64,000 nucleotides of DNA, from assembly GCA_013407085.1 (NCBI GenBank), contig JACCGJ010023744.1, positions 1 through 64,000 on the forward strand. Direction: 5' to 3'. The stretch comes from Atriophallophorus winterbourni (Eukaryota; Platyhelminthes; Trematoda; Plagiorchiida; Microphallidae). Below are positions 12,850-24,684 of this stretch, piece by piece (position 1 is the stretch's first letter; the number at the start of each line of letters is the position of its first letter). A program made the translations under genes and the position numbers. Below the pieces are notes generated by a model. That model was not told the origin of the DNA, ran no database searches, and saw nothing but the letters and a program-made list of their open reading frames with translations.

Positions 12850-14505
12850 CTGGATAACGATGACTCTTTTTGATGTATATACAAACACAGATCTCGCGAC
12901 CAAGATTTATTTTTCAGTATAGCTCTAGCAGACATCGTGTTACGATATACACACTGGTGTTCAGTCCGATTAGTTAACGGCAAAGACTGTGTTCTGGGAG
13001 TAGTATCTCGCCCACAGTCTTCACAGAAAACAAAATCTGGCCCTACACGACAGAAATTGCATGATTACTTTTCGATTCACTTATGGATTTTTAATTATGG
13101 GTGACTTCAATTTGGTGAATCTGCAGAGAAGTACCATTCACCCAGAACACTCCCTCGAAAATATTTCGAAAATAATCAGTTGTTTTTGAGAAAACAGCAT
13201 GGATTTAGACCGAATTATTCCTGTTAATCTAATTCACTGATAACACTGGATGATTGGACACAAGCGGTAGATAAAGGGCAAGCAATACACGTTTGCTACT
13301 TAGATATCTCCAAAGCAATTGATCGTGTTAACCATAGCCTTCTACTGCAGAAGCTTGAAATGCTTGGTATCATCGGATAGTTGTTAAATTAGATTAATGA
13401 CTACCTAAAAAATCGCACTACACAGGTACGTGTTGACGTTGCATTATCAAATCCAATCAAAGCAAGTAACGAAGTTCCCCAAGATTCAGTCCTTGGCCCA
13501 ATCCTCTTTCTGGTTTATGTCATTGAAATACCGGAAATTGTTCAGTGTAAACATTTCGTTATTTGCGGACGACATAGAGATATGGCGTTGCATCCGTAGC
13601 CTAGAAGACTACCTGATATTAAAATAAGTACGCTTCACAACTGGTCGTTGAAGAACAAACTGCCGTTTAACTTCAACAAATGCCGGCTTGTGAATTTGGG
13701 GAATCGATTAGAGTTCACATACCATACCAATAGGTTCACATATCTTTGAAAATTGCGGTGAATAAAAATATTTGTGTCTGGATATGCTCCAGTTTCAAAA
13801 CCTCACTTGAATCTTGAATCTTGAACCTCACTTCAAATAAACACTGTCTTTACAAAGGCAACACGTGTCCCAAATTTACTCAAACGGGTATTTGGGAAAT
13901 TTTCGCCCAAGATAATCTCAAGGATCATAAATACTTACTTGAGATCAGTCATGAAATACAGTGTGCCGTTATGGTCTCCTTGACTCATGAAGGATGTAGA
14001 ACTCATGCAGGGAATCTATCACCGCTCAACTAAACTTGTTCTCAGCATCCGAAACAAGCCTTGTAAAAAAGGATAGCTCACTTGAATCTGTTGAACGTTA
14101 CATATAGACGAATCAGAGGAGATCTCATCCTACTTTACAAAATATTTATACCACAAACCATCCCTTGTAGGATTTGTTTGCGCGAAGAGATACGATAAAT
14201 GATCCGACCCATGAATATATGCTGGTAGTACCCCATTCCCGCCTAAACAGTAGAAGGTATTTTTATTCTGACCGTGTCTGTTTTACTTGAAACAGTTTTT
14301 CTTCTAACATTGTTCACTCTACTAGCTTGCATGACTTTAAAACGAAATTAGATGTGTTTTTAATTGACTATTTGTTTCCCGAATGCTTATATACTGTGTA
14401 ATCTAACTGCTATTCTTGTTTTTATACACGTACATTTGTTTAATTTTCACCATCCTATGGTTATTACTAAGCTTGTTGCTTTTTAGACCATTAAAAACAC
14501 TGAAT
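12850..14505 (+). mobile_element. CR1-like retrotransposon with internal endonuclease-RT deletion
   Basis: Plus-strand frames give an endonuclease remnant ending in FLIMGDFNLVNL (about 13075-13120). Only about 75 nt later comes KQHGFRPNYSC of the RT fingers, so most of the endonuclease and the N-terminal RT is deleted. RT palm: VCYLDISKAIDRVNHSLLLQKL (about 13288-13365), VPQDSVLGPILFLVYV (about 13475-13525), then a frameshifted FADD region (CKHFVICGRH frame; LFADDIEIW in the alternative frame at 13560-13590). The C-terminal region continues to a 3' UTR ending GCTTTTTAGACCATTAAAA at 14479-14498. Many stops; dead. Confidence 0.85.
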
Positions 14506-14617
14506 TACGCTTCGTGCATTAAAATCGCTAGACGATAAAATTTCTGTTGCAAAGACTTCTTCACGTCAGTGAATATGGGAAATGATTTATACGACATACA
14601 AAGTTATGTGAGTAGAA

Positions 14618-14645
14618 GAAGAAGGACTTTATTCGTGTTCACGAA
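14618..14645 (-). repeat. 3' tail of a LINE copy, minus strand
   Basis: The minus strand reads AATAAAG-TCC-(TTC)n, resembling the AATAAAG-(TTC)n end at 33921-33950. No coding remnant is recognisable upstream of it. Confidence 0.35.
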
Positions 14646-17465
14646 TTTTCAGCAATGATATAAGAAATGCTCGAAAAATATAGAATTTTTAAAGGCATTT
14701 ACTACATGATAATTTCTTTCTGAATATCAAGATATCGGTTATTGTGAGTACACTTGACGAAAATTGTTTTAAAATACGTTGTGCTGATCAAATGTTGTAT
14801 AGGGATCATATCACGCGCAAGCTGTTTTTCCTATAAGGACATTCTTGAAAGATTTTGGGAAAACATTCTCCCTTTTGCGATGGACTTCTAAATATTATCC
14901 TCAAAAATAATCCTCATCCACTGCGTGTCGATCTTCTTACAAGCCAAACTTCCTTCGAGACTTATCATCATCCTACCATTCAGGACATCCTAATATCAAG
15001 CTCCTTTATCCGATTTGCAGCAAAACGGTTTTGTCAAACCTAACCACTTATTTAACACTTTTGGTTGAATTTATCTGGCTAAGTTTAAGGGCACATCTTC
15101 TACGAATATATGTTTATAGGTGAAATTTTGTTCATATGCATTAGTCTAAAGCTAAAATGTCGTATAATTTTCGAATAAAGCTTTGTCCTCCTACTTTTTC
15201 TTCAAGGTATTGGTGTCAAATTCGTGAATCATTAACGCGAAACTATGTTCAATCGAAAAACGTTTAGTATGTGTTTTCAAACTGCATCATTCATCAACCT
15301 TTAGTTGCCCGATTCACGTAGCGCTTCTCGAGATAGTAACATTATTTGATCAGAGAGACAAGTAGAAGGTAATCATCGAGGTTTAATTTGATTTATTAAA
15401 TCTAAACAACATTTTTGAGAAACTCAAACACCTAAGATTCATTTTTTCATGGTGGCATTTGTGGTACTTACCCTGTCTAGTTGCTACTAGCCGCGTTTCA
15501 CTGTTTCAATATATCTAATAATGGTCAGACTTTCCAATCCCGGGTAAAAGAAAAGATCAAGAAAAATCAAGTTAATACAATAAAGCCTGGTTGAATTCTA
15601 TTCATATTTAACTGGTCGAATTTCAATTTCGATAATATCACTGATCTTATGTGAGATCATCTCCGGTGATACCCAACCATTGAAGCAAACATTGCAATCG
15701 TTTTTATGGGAGAAATATTGGTTTAGTCATATGAATGAATATAGTTTTTTAAGGGTCTCAGCATTCAAAATAAAGATCACAAATGGCACGCACCCTGAGG
15801 ATGTTTTGCATGCAATAACACTTTTTGGTGAAGACATGCTTTCCCGTTGACAGGTGGCCGGTTGTGTGATACAATTCTTCTGATGTATTATTACATCGGG
15901 GTTTAATCTTGTGAATGGTCTGGAAAATCTGTTTTATGTCATAAGTCTCAGATGATTTATCCCGTGGAAACACATAAGAACGACAATTCGAAGTGGTCTT
16001 ATCTTGACGTACAATGAGTAAACACGCTTTACATATCATTTTTAAATGCTATTTGGACGTTTACGCTCGATCAAACCTCAATGAGTGAATGAATCCCAAA
16101 GATATCACACTGTATATTGAACTGACGCAGGATGTTCTGCTCTATCAGCGTCCGCTTTGAAACTTGCTCTCAGGATATGTTTCAAACACCAAACGTGCGA
16201 AACCATATAAAAATAAATATTGACGTTCATATACAAATGAATTACCTCAATGTGAAAAAATAACTTAATTTATCCGGAGCATGACAAATATTTTTTGTGT
16301 ACATTGGAAAAATCAAGATTAGTTTGTATTTAAGCGTCAATATTTATTTAGCTGATAGATTTGTTAGATTCGAAACATCTACACGGAAGATAGATGAATA
16401 TATGTCATGCGTCATATTATGCGACAGCCTGGAATTTAATAATGGATTTCTTTGATATTATGCTTCTAATAATTGCATGCAACGATTATAACGTGACAAC
16501 TTCAAGCCATTTCAAAATTAGGAACTAAACAACAACATATTAATATATGAAATCAATTGGATTTTCATATCTTTTTACAGTTCTGCGACTGATAGTCAAT
16601 AGGATTGGAGATGAGATTCCTTGTTCCTTTTCTATCTACTCGTGAGTAGTTCGTATTAATCGGGAAAGCCATTAAGCAATAGCAAATTGAGAAATCGGTG
16701 TACAATATTAATAATTTCAAAAATCTGCATATATGGAGTATAAACTCGTCGTAAATAGGATATTCCATTTTTTCATAATAGTATTCCCATTAACACTATC
16801 AGGTTTTTTATATTGTTTGTGAATTGCTTCTGAATTCAGTAGCCGGTTACGCAAAGAAATTTGAGTGCAAACGGTTAGAGCTGATTTTGGGTAACGTTTC
16901 ACTTCTGACACAGACGCTTCGTCAAACCAATTGTCGATGTCTCGGGACACCGAATACAAGTTTCACACTTCAAATTGCAAGATATTCCACCTCGTATGGG
17001 TCAAAACTCTTATCAGCGAATATGAAATGATAGTCATAGAAATGGGGATTAATTCATAAGTTTATGTGCCAACCAATACTCGTTCACTACTTTGTTTGAA
17101 ACTTTCCAAGTATTTGTCAGCTGTCCATTATTCATTACCTTTCGATCTAATGAAATAATTAGCGTCAAAATCGAAACGTTTTCAATGGTGCTAGTTGTCA
17201 ACAAGCTTGCCACGAGGTGTATACGGTTTAAACCGACAGCATATTGTTGCATCTCAGTTGTTAGATTAGAAATGTGAGGCTCAAAAAGGGTAATCAATGT
17301 AGCTATTTGAATGATCCCTTGAAATTGTTTCCAGAAGCGGCTAAGTTATTCATGACCTTCGAAAACTCACAGAATCAACAAAAGAGCGTGGAGATCTAAA
17401 TCAGAATCATTCTGACAATATGATGTTATTGAAGCGAATACTTGTAGCTCAGGGATTGGAAGTTG
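14646..17465. other. Unassigned intergenic sequence
   Basis: AT-rich. Open frames at 14855-15043, 15758-16039 (minus) and 16717-16959 (minus) have no recognised motif. I see no RNA gene. Confidence 0.45.
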
Positions 17466-17497
17466 TGTGTTGTGTGTTCGCTGAGCTGGCATTGTAA

Positions 17498-17543
17498 CAG
17501 TAGGACGTTTCGTCATCAAGCTAGATGACATCGTCAGCTGAAC
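17498..17543 (-). ncRNA. Hammerhead-like ribozyme in PLE left arm
   Basis: Minus strand: CTGACGA (17537-17531; canonical CTGATGA with one U-to-C change), stem II GTCATC-TAGCTT-GATGAC (6 perfect base pairs, 17529-17512), GAAA (17511-17508), then CGTC giving a minimal ACGT stem III and a GTC cleavage triplet. 3' stem I strand CTACTG (17503-17498). Stem I pairing is only partial, so activity is uncertain. Confidence 0.65.
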
Positions 17544-17742
17544 TTCTTGCGAAGTGTTCGTAACCGTCGTGTTTTCTGATTTTATACGCTCTGTTTATTT
17601 CCTCGTCTTTGGTTGTTCTCAAGGTCACACGGCTTAATGTTCGGTTCCTCATTGGCACATACATATCGTCCAATTGAACATGTTGATTCAATGACCGCGT
17701 TGTGGAGAAAACACGACGGTTACGAACACTTCGCAAGAAGTT

Positions 17743-17785
17743 CAGTCGACGATGTCATTTAGCTTGATGACGAAACGTCCTACTG
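17743..17785 (+). ncRNA. Hammerhead-like ribozyme in PLE right arm
   Basis: Mirror copy of the left-arm motif. The 5' core reads CGACGA rather than CTGATGA, stem II is GTCATT-TAGCTT-GATGAC, then GAAA, CGTC and CTACTG. CAGT at 17743-17746 can pair with ACTG at 17782-17785. The mutated core suggests it is inactive. Confidence 0.6.
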
Positions 17786-17814
17786 TTACAACGCCAGCTC
17801 AGCGAACACACAAC

Positions 17815-19590
17815 AAACAACAAAATTATGCTATCTTAGGTGTATGAATTTGAGTATTGTTTGTTTTCATTTAGCCTTCACTAAAATATAATAGCCACAG
17901 AGGTTTCAACTGACAGGAATTTATTTTCTACAGCAGTACGCCTGAAATTATAGGATCAGTGATTAAATCTGGTTTAATCAGCATGATTTACTAAATTTGA
18001 TATGATTTTCGCCACTGGAAAAGTTGAAGAATGTCACAGCACTACTCATACGATTCTGAAATGTGCAAGAACTTATCAAAAGACGCATATATTACCTACC
18101 ATACTACATAAATCTTTCAAGACAACAGTGCATATGATATTTACTTTTCATTTTATTCTGATGCTTGATTTTTATTTTATAACGATTAAGAAACAGAGTA
18201 AAATGTATTTGAACGTTGAAAAAGCTGTACGTTTCATTCACCCAACAAGTCATTTATCCAATACCCCATTGAGTTTGAGCTTGTTTAAATATGAAGTTCA
18301 CCAAATTTAGAAACTCTTCAACGATTTGCTCATTTTTTCATCGAATTACAATCTAGAGAATCCAACACCGAACAATACTTCATTTACACAAGATTCTAAA
18401 TAAACCGGAGTTCTCAAGCCTTGATTAATCTGGCCTCGCCTCTAATTCAAACTAAAAAACATTTTAGGCTACTTTCCTGTAATTGTGGTCAAAATGTAAC
18501 CCCGTCATTTGAAACTGTGTTGAGGTGCGATGTTCATACATTTGTCGCGCATTGTATGCAAGTTTTATTATATCCCAGTTTTCTGTCTAATGGATATGTC
18601 TGATTATCATTAGTCGCAACTTTTAATACCTTCTTGGTTGACAGATTAATTTCCTGTGCATTAGAAATGGTGAAAATTTATGACCGTCATGCGAAGGCAA
18701 ATTTAGAATTTTTAATGCAGGAAGATTACAGGAGAAAAGAAAGTGTGCTATCGCCTAATAAGAACTATGCACACCATCAGTTTGGGGTTATGATCGACTA
18801 TCCATATTAGTAATCTGCGTATGGTATGCTATAAATGTCTTTATATAATAAACTGCTCCGATGTGCCTTTTGATTAAGGCGAGCTTCAGAACCGTTGGAC
18901 ATATTCTCCATGTTTTCGTCTGATCGGTTTGACTTTTTGGATGTTTACCTTACATTTTGATACGACGGATCTTTTGGTAAAAAAACTTTTCCATCACCGA
19001 CGGGCCGTTCCAACCATGGATTTTCTAGTCCCCATTCTTCTTTTCGCAGCGAGTGAGCTTTGTTGCTGTCAGATCTCCTAAACAGTGTTTGCCAATGCCG
19101 AAAAGAACCCGGCAAAATATGCTACGCTAAATCAAGTTCGTACCATCAAATTCAAGGCGCGCTTTATAATTCGCGATTTAATTGTGCGTAAAGCCTATCA
19201 CAAAATGTTGTCGCTCTACGCCGGTTCCATTCAATGCCACGCATCCGTTTATTCACGAAAGATGTTTACGAAAAGGCTGGCAATTTTACAATTCATAAAG
19301 CGATATCACGTATGAATGTTGAAAAGACCTAAGAAAATCACATCTGTAGCACATGTAGGAAAAAACACGATACCATTTACCAGATTTAACAAGTAGCCAG
19401 GATTACACCTTGGATATCCGCATTTTGAACTTGCATGTAAATTTTAAAAGTATTAATAAAGTATTTGATTAAATCCTAGCTGTCTCTGTAAAAATATAAC
19501 TAAATTGAAGATTCTACACAAACATCAACTATATATAAAAGTGGCCCGAAGTCGTAAAGTTAGTTTTCTACTATATGACAGTGCGGTCAC
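17815..19590. other. Unassigned intergenic sequence
   Basis: Contains a 102-codon frame (18002-18310, plus) and a 76-codon frame (19085-19315, plus) without recognisable domains or splice signals. I see nothing else. Confidence 0.4.
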
Positions 19591-19594
19591 AATA

Positions 19595-19680
19595 GCGATT
19601 GCTCAGGAAAGGTGTGCCGACAGCACGAAACCGGTCGTGAAGTGTCTGCATGCAAATGAGTGTTTTCATTTGAGGATATA
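19595..19680 (+). repeat. Partial hammerhead repeat, subfamily B
   Basis: Reads CAGCAC-GAAA-CCGGTC-GTGAAGTGTCTG and then GCATGCAAATGAG, matching the 3' half of the ribozyme unit and its GCATGCAAATGAG flank seen at 60385-60430 (minus). The CTGATGA half is missing. A still shorter relic with GGAAAAGCATGCAAATGA lies at about 19910-19935. Confidence 0.65.
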
Positions 19681-20754
19681 TTAAGCATGAGTCTTTAATT
19701 TATTAACTTGAACTACTATAGTTACAAAATCTTCCTACAGCTATAAATGCTCAGAATCTTTGGGTCGCTTTGTTTTTCATGAAGCACCTGATATGCTCGA
19801 CGGAATTCTCCTTATCTTACCAACCAACATTTACACAATTCCACGCTAATAACATACCTCAGCATAAAAATACAAGAAAATAGAGCCTATATACCGAGAG
19901 GAAAGGTGTGTGACGGAAAAGCATGCAAATGAATATTTTGTTTGAACATATAGTTCCAAACTTTTCCGCAGTTAGTGAATGCGTAGCAATGTGTCATGGG
20001 TCGCACATAATTTTGAGACGTAAGGTGCACAATGATTAGCGTGAATCATTAGTTTTCGGATGATGTGCCGAACACCACCCTCCGACACAAATATGATGAT
20101 CCATAAGCGCCGAAATAACGACGAGAACAATCTCAAGCCCAAAACAATTCAGGTTGCGTGATAACCTGCTCAGAAAAACGATGGAGAACGTCGGGAGCTA
20201 TTGAACGATCTGAAATATGTCAACTGCGAGTGATAGAGCACAACGTGGTGAATGCTCGAACGGTAAGTTAAAAAAATTATTTTCTCATAAATTCTAATCT
20301 TGAATTTTAGACATTGGATGAACCAGAACAAATGAAAATTTCGAGATGTCAGACGATGGAACCTAATAATCAACTACAAAACTTAGTGTAAAGCATAGTT
20401 TAAAATTATAGAAACATCGCCATGTAACTGTCTTTAATTCTCGTGCATAAATAATTGTAATTCGCTCCGTCAATATCAACTTATGAAAAATAAAACCAAA
20501 CAGGCACTATGATTATATTTTGCTTGTACAAGACATAAGTTTCGCCTCCAAACATTTGAACCAATTAAAACAAATGTGAACCTGATCTGCAGCAATATTT
20601 GTGGAGTTTTAAGAAAGGTGCGGCATAAGTTTAGGCCACGTAACATGTAACTGAAGTTAGAATGCTTTACTAATATAATTAGAACGCACAGACATACTGG
20701 ATGATTAAAGTAGTTGGAACATTCATTGTTGAACTACCCTTCAAAACTTCCGTC

Positions 20755-20930
20755 ATTTTTCATGAAAAAAGTTTGTAACGTTTCGGTTAGAGTTGTTTAT
20801 TGAACACATTTGCCTTTGGCGTAGAAGCTTCTTCAGATCAAGGGAGTCTGTACGGACAGAGATAAGGTTTTTGATTGAATTCACCTGATCTGTGTTCCTA
20901 CTGAGACCTTTGGTCTGATAAAGCTTCTGG
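20755..20930 (-). repeat. Possible Penelope-like element 3' tail
   Basis: The minus strand carries CTGAAGAAGCTTCTACGCC, later AATAAACAACTCTAACCG and AAACGTTAC. This resembles PLE untranslated tails, which usually join a CTGA-GAAG stretch to a GAAACGTT motif. No protein remnant is attached, so the assignment rests on motif style alone. Confidence 0.25.
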
Positions 20931-20934
20931 GTCG

Positions 20935-21955
20935 GAATCTAAACTTGAAAAATATACTTCTCTAAATGATTCGTTGCAAACCTTCGTTGTCATCAATATG
21001 ATTCTCCGATAAGTCACAAACAATTTTTAAATATATTCCCTTAATTTTGATTTTTTTGGAAACCCGAGATCCATTTCCGATTAAACGTGACAGTATATCA
21101 ATCATCTGCACAACTGCTTTTATAAGCACCACATAATCACTAGCATATTCACTATTATTAATTTTATTAATTTTATTATACACCACAAAATTCTTTAGTT
21201 TTTCAAAACTGATTACACCCCTCCACCATAACTTTATGTTTATACTCTGTTAATTCGAACAGCGTAAAAGCCATAAACCATCGTAGACAAACCATAATCT
21301 CACACAAACATACTATGACCAGGAAGAACACACACATACTATTCGAAAGCAAAGTGCTACAATTAAGTCGACACTTGAGACAAGTTGTTTGTCAGCTTGT
21401 TTCATCTTCCTGTTTGAAGTGAGTGCAATAAAACGGAACACTGAACTACTTATTTGCAGAAAGTTTGTATTCCACTACGAATCGAATCCGGTGCATCGAT
21501 ATAGCGGTTTAATGATCGTCGAGATTTTTTCTGAAAGAGTAGAAGTGGAATCATCTGAAAGTGTTATTTTGTATTGGGAAAATAATGGGGGCATTCGGTA
21601 AATGAAATCATTCCGAACGATTTCCCAAATCGTTTAATGATTTAATCTCAAAAATATTGGTAAGTAAAGCAGCAAATGCATAATAATTTATTGCACATAA
21701 CTCATGTATGGGGTAGCATCAAGTCCGTGTGCGTTTTAGTCAGTCATCACAATGAAACTGTTCAACTCTGTCAATTTGCACATTTAAGCTTGCATGCCTA
21801 GGCACGCTTGCCCAATTCGAGTATATTCATGGGATCTTTAATTCGCGAGACCGGGTATATTTTTGTCTAACATCGCGATTCCAAATACTAAGTTGACGAG
21901 CCTTTACCACAGCGTAACCGGTGTTTAGGGGCTCACTGTGAATCATCGATAGCCA
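20935..21955. other. Unassigned intergenic sequence
   Basis: AT-rich; the frames at 20962-21186 (minus) and 21389-21601 (plus) have no recognised motif. Confidence 0.4.
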
Positions 21956-21984
21956 ATTTGTAGAAAGAACAAATAATCTAAGCA

Positions 21985-22030
21985 TAGGTCTCCATCGGAA
22001 ACCGGTAGTGGTGTGTAAGTGCAGGGAATT
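21985..22030 (+). repeat. Partial hammerhead repeat, subfamily A
   Basis: Contains GGAAACCGGTAGTGGTGTGT (21997-22016) followed by AAGTGCAGGGA, the ribozyme 3' half and flank of subfamily A. The 5' core is absent. Confidence 0.55.
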
Positions 22031-22034
22031 TAGC

Positions 22035-24345
22035 TATTCAAAATGATAAATTATTATAATTTCATCAGATTACCGAGATCCGCATTGTTAACCGGTCGTC
22101 CAAAGTTTTACTGTACCAATAATATTTAGTAGTGGCATCGCTGTAAAACATTGTTCAACACTGAGGAATATGGAGGTCAATCACAGGCTTTTAACTAATA
22201 CCGAAACACCTGGATAAGGTGACCACACTTTAAATATATAATATTAAAGATTTTTCTGTTTAGATTATAAAAAAACATCAATGTATATTCGCGTGAACAT
22301 TTAGATCGAATGTTTGCCAATCTGGACTAGACGGTACTGTTCGAATTTTCTCTTGACTGGCTTTATGGAATTTGAGCAATAGCTTCGGATGTGGAATTAC
22401 GACTGCGCAAGGATTTCCGAAACCAAATACGAAAATATTTTTAATGCTGAATGATTGATGCTTTTGACTAATTTCAGATGGTTCGGATTTAAACGTTGGA
22501 GTACTATCGTATTCGTCGTTCAAGTAACCTCAGATCGTAACATTCACCTTCTATATCTTCTACTTTCCACTACAAAATCTACGGTATGGTTTACTAAAAT
22601 TCCTTGGGCATACACTGTATCACTACCAGTTTTTCTCTCCTTTCAATGTTCAATCTCGCAATTCGCATTTTTGTTTAACAAATCTGAAATGAAACAAAAA
22701 GTTCCTTTTTCACGATGTTGAAGCGAATCATAGAAAAATAGTCACTTATTTAAAAATTATACATAAGTGTATCATTAAAAAATATTTGTGGTATATATTT
22801 CGCCGACACCTTCACAGCATTACTGCTTACATATTATTAGTAATCATCATCAAGTTTCAGAGTTGTTCGAAATCAATGTTTTTTGTTGCACAGACCTTCG
22901 CACCTAAACCACACACCCGGGTTTCCGGTTGTCTGTTGTCAACGCGCAGATCGAATTCTCAATCGACTGGCAAATATACATTTTTTTCTCCGCATACAAA
23001 CAAGGTTTAAATATTTAATATCCGCGGACTCAATGTATTGTCCCATTCCGCTATTACTTTTGTCAACATTCCATGCAGACCTCCTGTCGCAACGTGTATT
23101 AAAGACATCCACTCTCTCGCTGACACACCAACAACATTACACATTCGCTTACATAATTTGTGCAAACACCTCGCTAAACTTCGTCCTATGCGAATCCGCG
23201 GTGTGATGTGTAAACAAGCCGATGTGGAAAAAAATTGACTCACTCTTTCCGGTGAAAAAATTTGACTGATTGTTTGCTATGTGCATAGCATGCCACGAAT
23301 CATTGTTCACGTTTCAATACTCATTCGCTGCCTTTTTGGAATCAGTAGCCACGTGAAAATATAACCTTTTCTATGGGAGCTGAAAATAAGTTACGAAAAC
23401 GGGATAAAATTTCATGGAAAATAGAGGGGACTATTCCGTAATTTATGTCATAATACGAGAGCACCATCTATCACTCATAAACTGTCACACAGAGAAGACT
23501 TATTTGACGGACAGTATTATAATGCTGCGTATCCGCAAAACAAAACACTCGATACTAATTGGAATGATTTGCATCCAAATTTCGCCCACGTTGTAGCTGG
23601 AATTGTGTCCGATCAGGGAGTAACGCATGTGACAAAACGAATGTTGTGTCAAAAATTGTTAAACTCTCGTAAACTCACGCAAGATGCGAACTGTAACTAA
23701 TCGTGGATTGCTGTCGGTCAAAAAAGGACAGTTGACGGACATTATGGGTACAATATTTACACATTCGCAAAATCGGTTTCGTGAAGAGTAGATTAAGATT
23801 TGGTTTCTAATAGATTAACTGATATACTGATGAGATGAACGATTGAATAATTAAGAAAGTCTGCTAGTTAATCTGATGGCTTTTTATGGCGATGGTGGAT
23901 GAAAGTTTACGCGTTCCCGAATATTAATTGATTACGCTGCACGATATACCTGACGTATTAATAACTACGGAATGAGTGTATTCAAAGTTTACCAATGTTT
24001 TCCGATGGTTGTGGTCAGAAAAAACATAGCGAGCGAAATTAGAATATTCCAGTCAATCCAACTCGGAAAGCATGAATTGTGATTAGGTTGTAACCTGTAC
24101 GTATATATTTCCCCTAGATTATAGTTTGAGTAAATACATAATGCTTGATTTCCTTATGATAATTTCGATTTTCTAGAGGAACATTTCAATACTAATATGT
24201 TAATATTTTTACCTTTAAGTTTATAGCACCATAATGGAGAATGAAACACGGATTGGCATGATGTGAAAGTCGATCTTGCTATCAAAAATCAGCATTACTC
24301 AATACAATTAAATATGCACCAGATGGTATTTCATATTTCATATTC
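22035..24345. other. Unassigned intergenic sequence
   Basis: Overlapping open frames on both strands at 22786-23243 reflect a locally less AT-rich stretch. None gives a recognisable protein. A promoter or 5' exon here cannot be excluded. Confidence 0.35.
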
Positions 24346-24349
24346 CGTG

Positions 24350-24610
24350 GTATGTTTGCGGGTGAAATGAGCATTTTTGTTCATGTTCGTCTGTTTTAAC
24401 CTCATCTACATGTGTTTGGGCACATGTGATTGAATAGGTTGGTCGTACCAACCTTGACCAACAGTGTCATACAAGCGCAACTTGTTTCCCATTGTTCCAC
24501 TGTTTCAAGGCAATCGGATCCTGATCCCACTGTCTGAACCTGATGAGTGCTCGCAGCACGAAACCGGTCTCTGTGTGATGGAATTGCGTGTAAATGAAAA
24601 TCTTACTGAT
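24350..24610 (+). repeat. Retrozyme-like hammerhead repeat, subfamily B, near full unit
   Basis: Starts near GGTATGTTTG, just after where the ribozyme of a preceding unit would have cut. It runs through TTTGGGCACATGTGATTGAA, GTCATACAAGCGCAACTTGT and CCACTGTTTCAAGGC to a hammerhead motif at about 24534-24575, then about 35 nt of the next unit. The same body order is seen on the minus strand at 60660-60385. Cut site to cut site is about 220 nt. No coding capacity. Confidence 0.7.
24534..24575 (+). ncRNA. Hammerhead ribozyme with intact core
   Basis: CTGATGA (24540-24546), a perfect 5-bp stem II GTGCT-CGC-AGCAC (24547-24559), GAAA (24560-24563), palindromic ACCGGT stem III and a GTC cleavage triplet (24567-24569). 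All catalytic core bases match. Stem I is degenerate in this copy: CTGAAC does not pair well with TCTGTG. Confidence 0.75.
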
Positions 24611-24648
24611 TAAACAGTTTTGTACTTTATCGCCTCTCCACATACAGT

Positions 24649-24684
24649 CTCCAGTATCGCTTTATGGCTGTTTGCCGTTATCAT
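24649..24684 (-). repeat. Degenerate hammerhead repeat, subfamily A
   Basis: Minus strand TGATAA-CGGCAAACAGCCA-TAAA-GCGATA-CTGGAG aligns with the subfamily A ribozyme. GAAA has become TAAA, the core G8 is lost and stem III no longer pairs. Inactive relic, next to and opposite in orientation to the copy at 24350. Confidence 0.55.

Larger units (their letters stand above)
17471..17812 (-). mobile_element. Penelope-like element terminal remnant flanked by ~107-nt inverted repeats
   Basis: Left arm 17471-17577 and right arm 17706-17812 are near-perfect reverse complements, separated by a 128-nt spacer. The spacer's minus frame encodes SLNQHVQLDDMYVPMRNRTL, the tail of the GIY-YIG region also seen at 11.2 kb. 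Each arm contains a hammerhead ribozyme motif and the GCTGAGCTGGC segment found at the 3' end of the 11.1-kb PLE copy. PLEs are known to carry terminal repeats with hammerhead ribozymes and to insert in inverted or partial configurations. The whole transcript could fold into a long hairpin. Confidence 0.8.

Noticed and set aside
20040..20200. Similarity between 20095-20125 and 43898-43925 (CCATAAGC-CCGAAAT)
   Set aside because: About 25 nt with several mismatches and no extension; not enough for a repeat call.
22786..23243. Overlapping frames on both strands in a less AT-rich patch
   Set aside because: Open on both strands because of composition; no domain or codon evidence.
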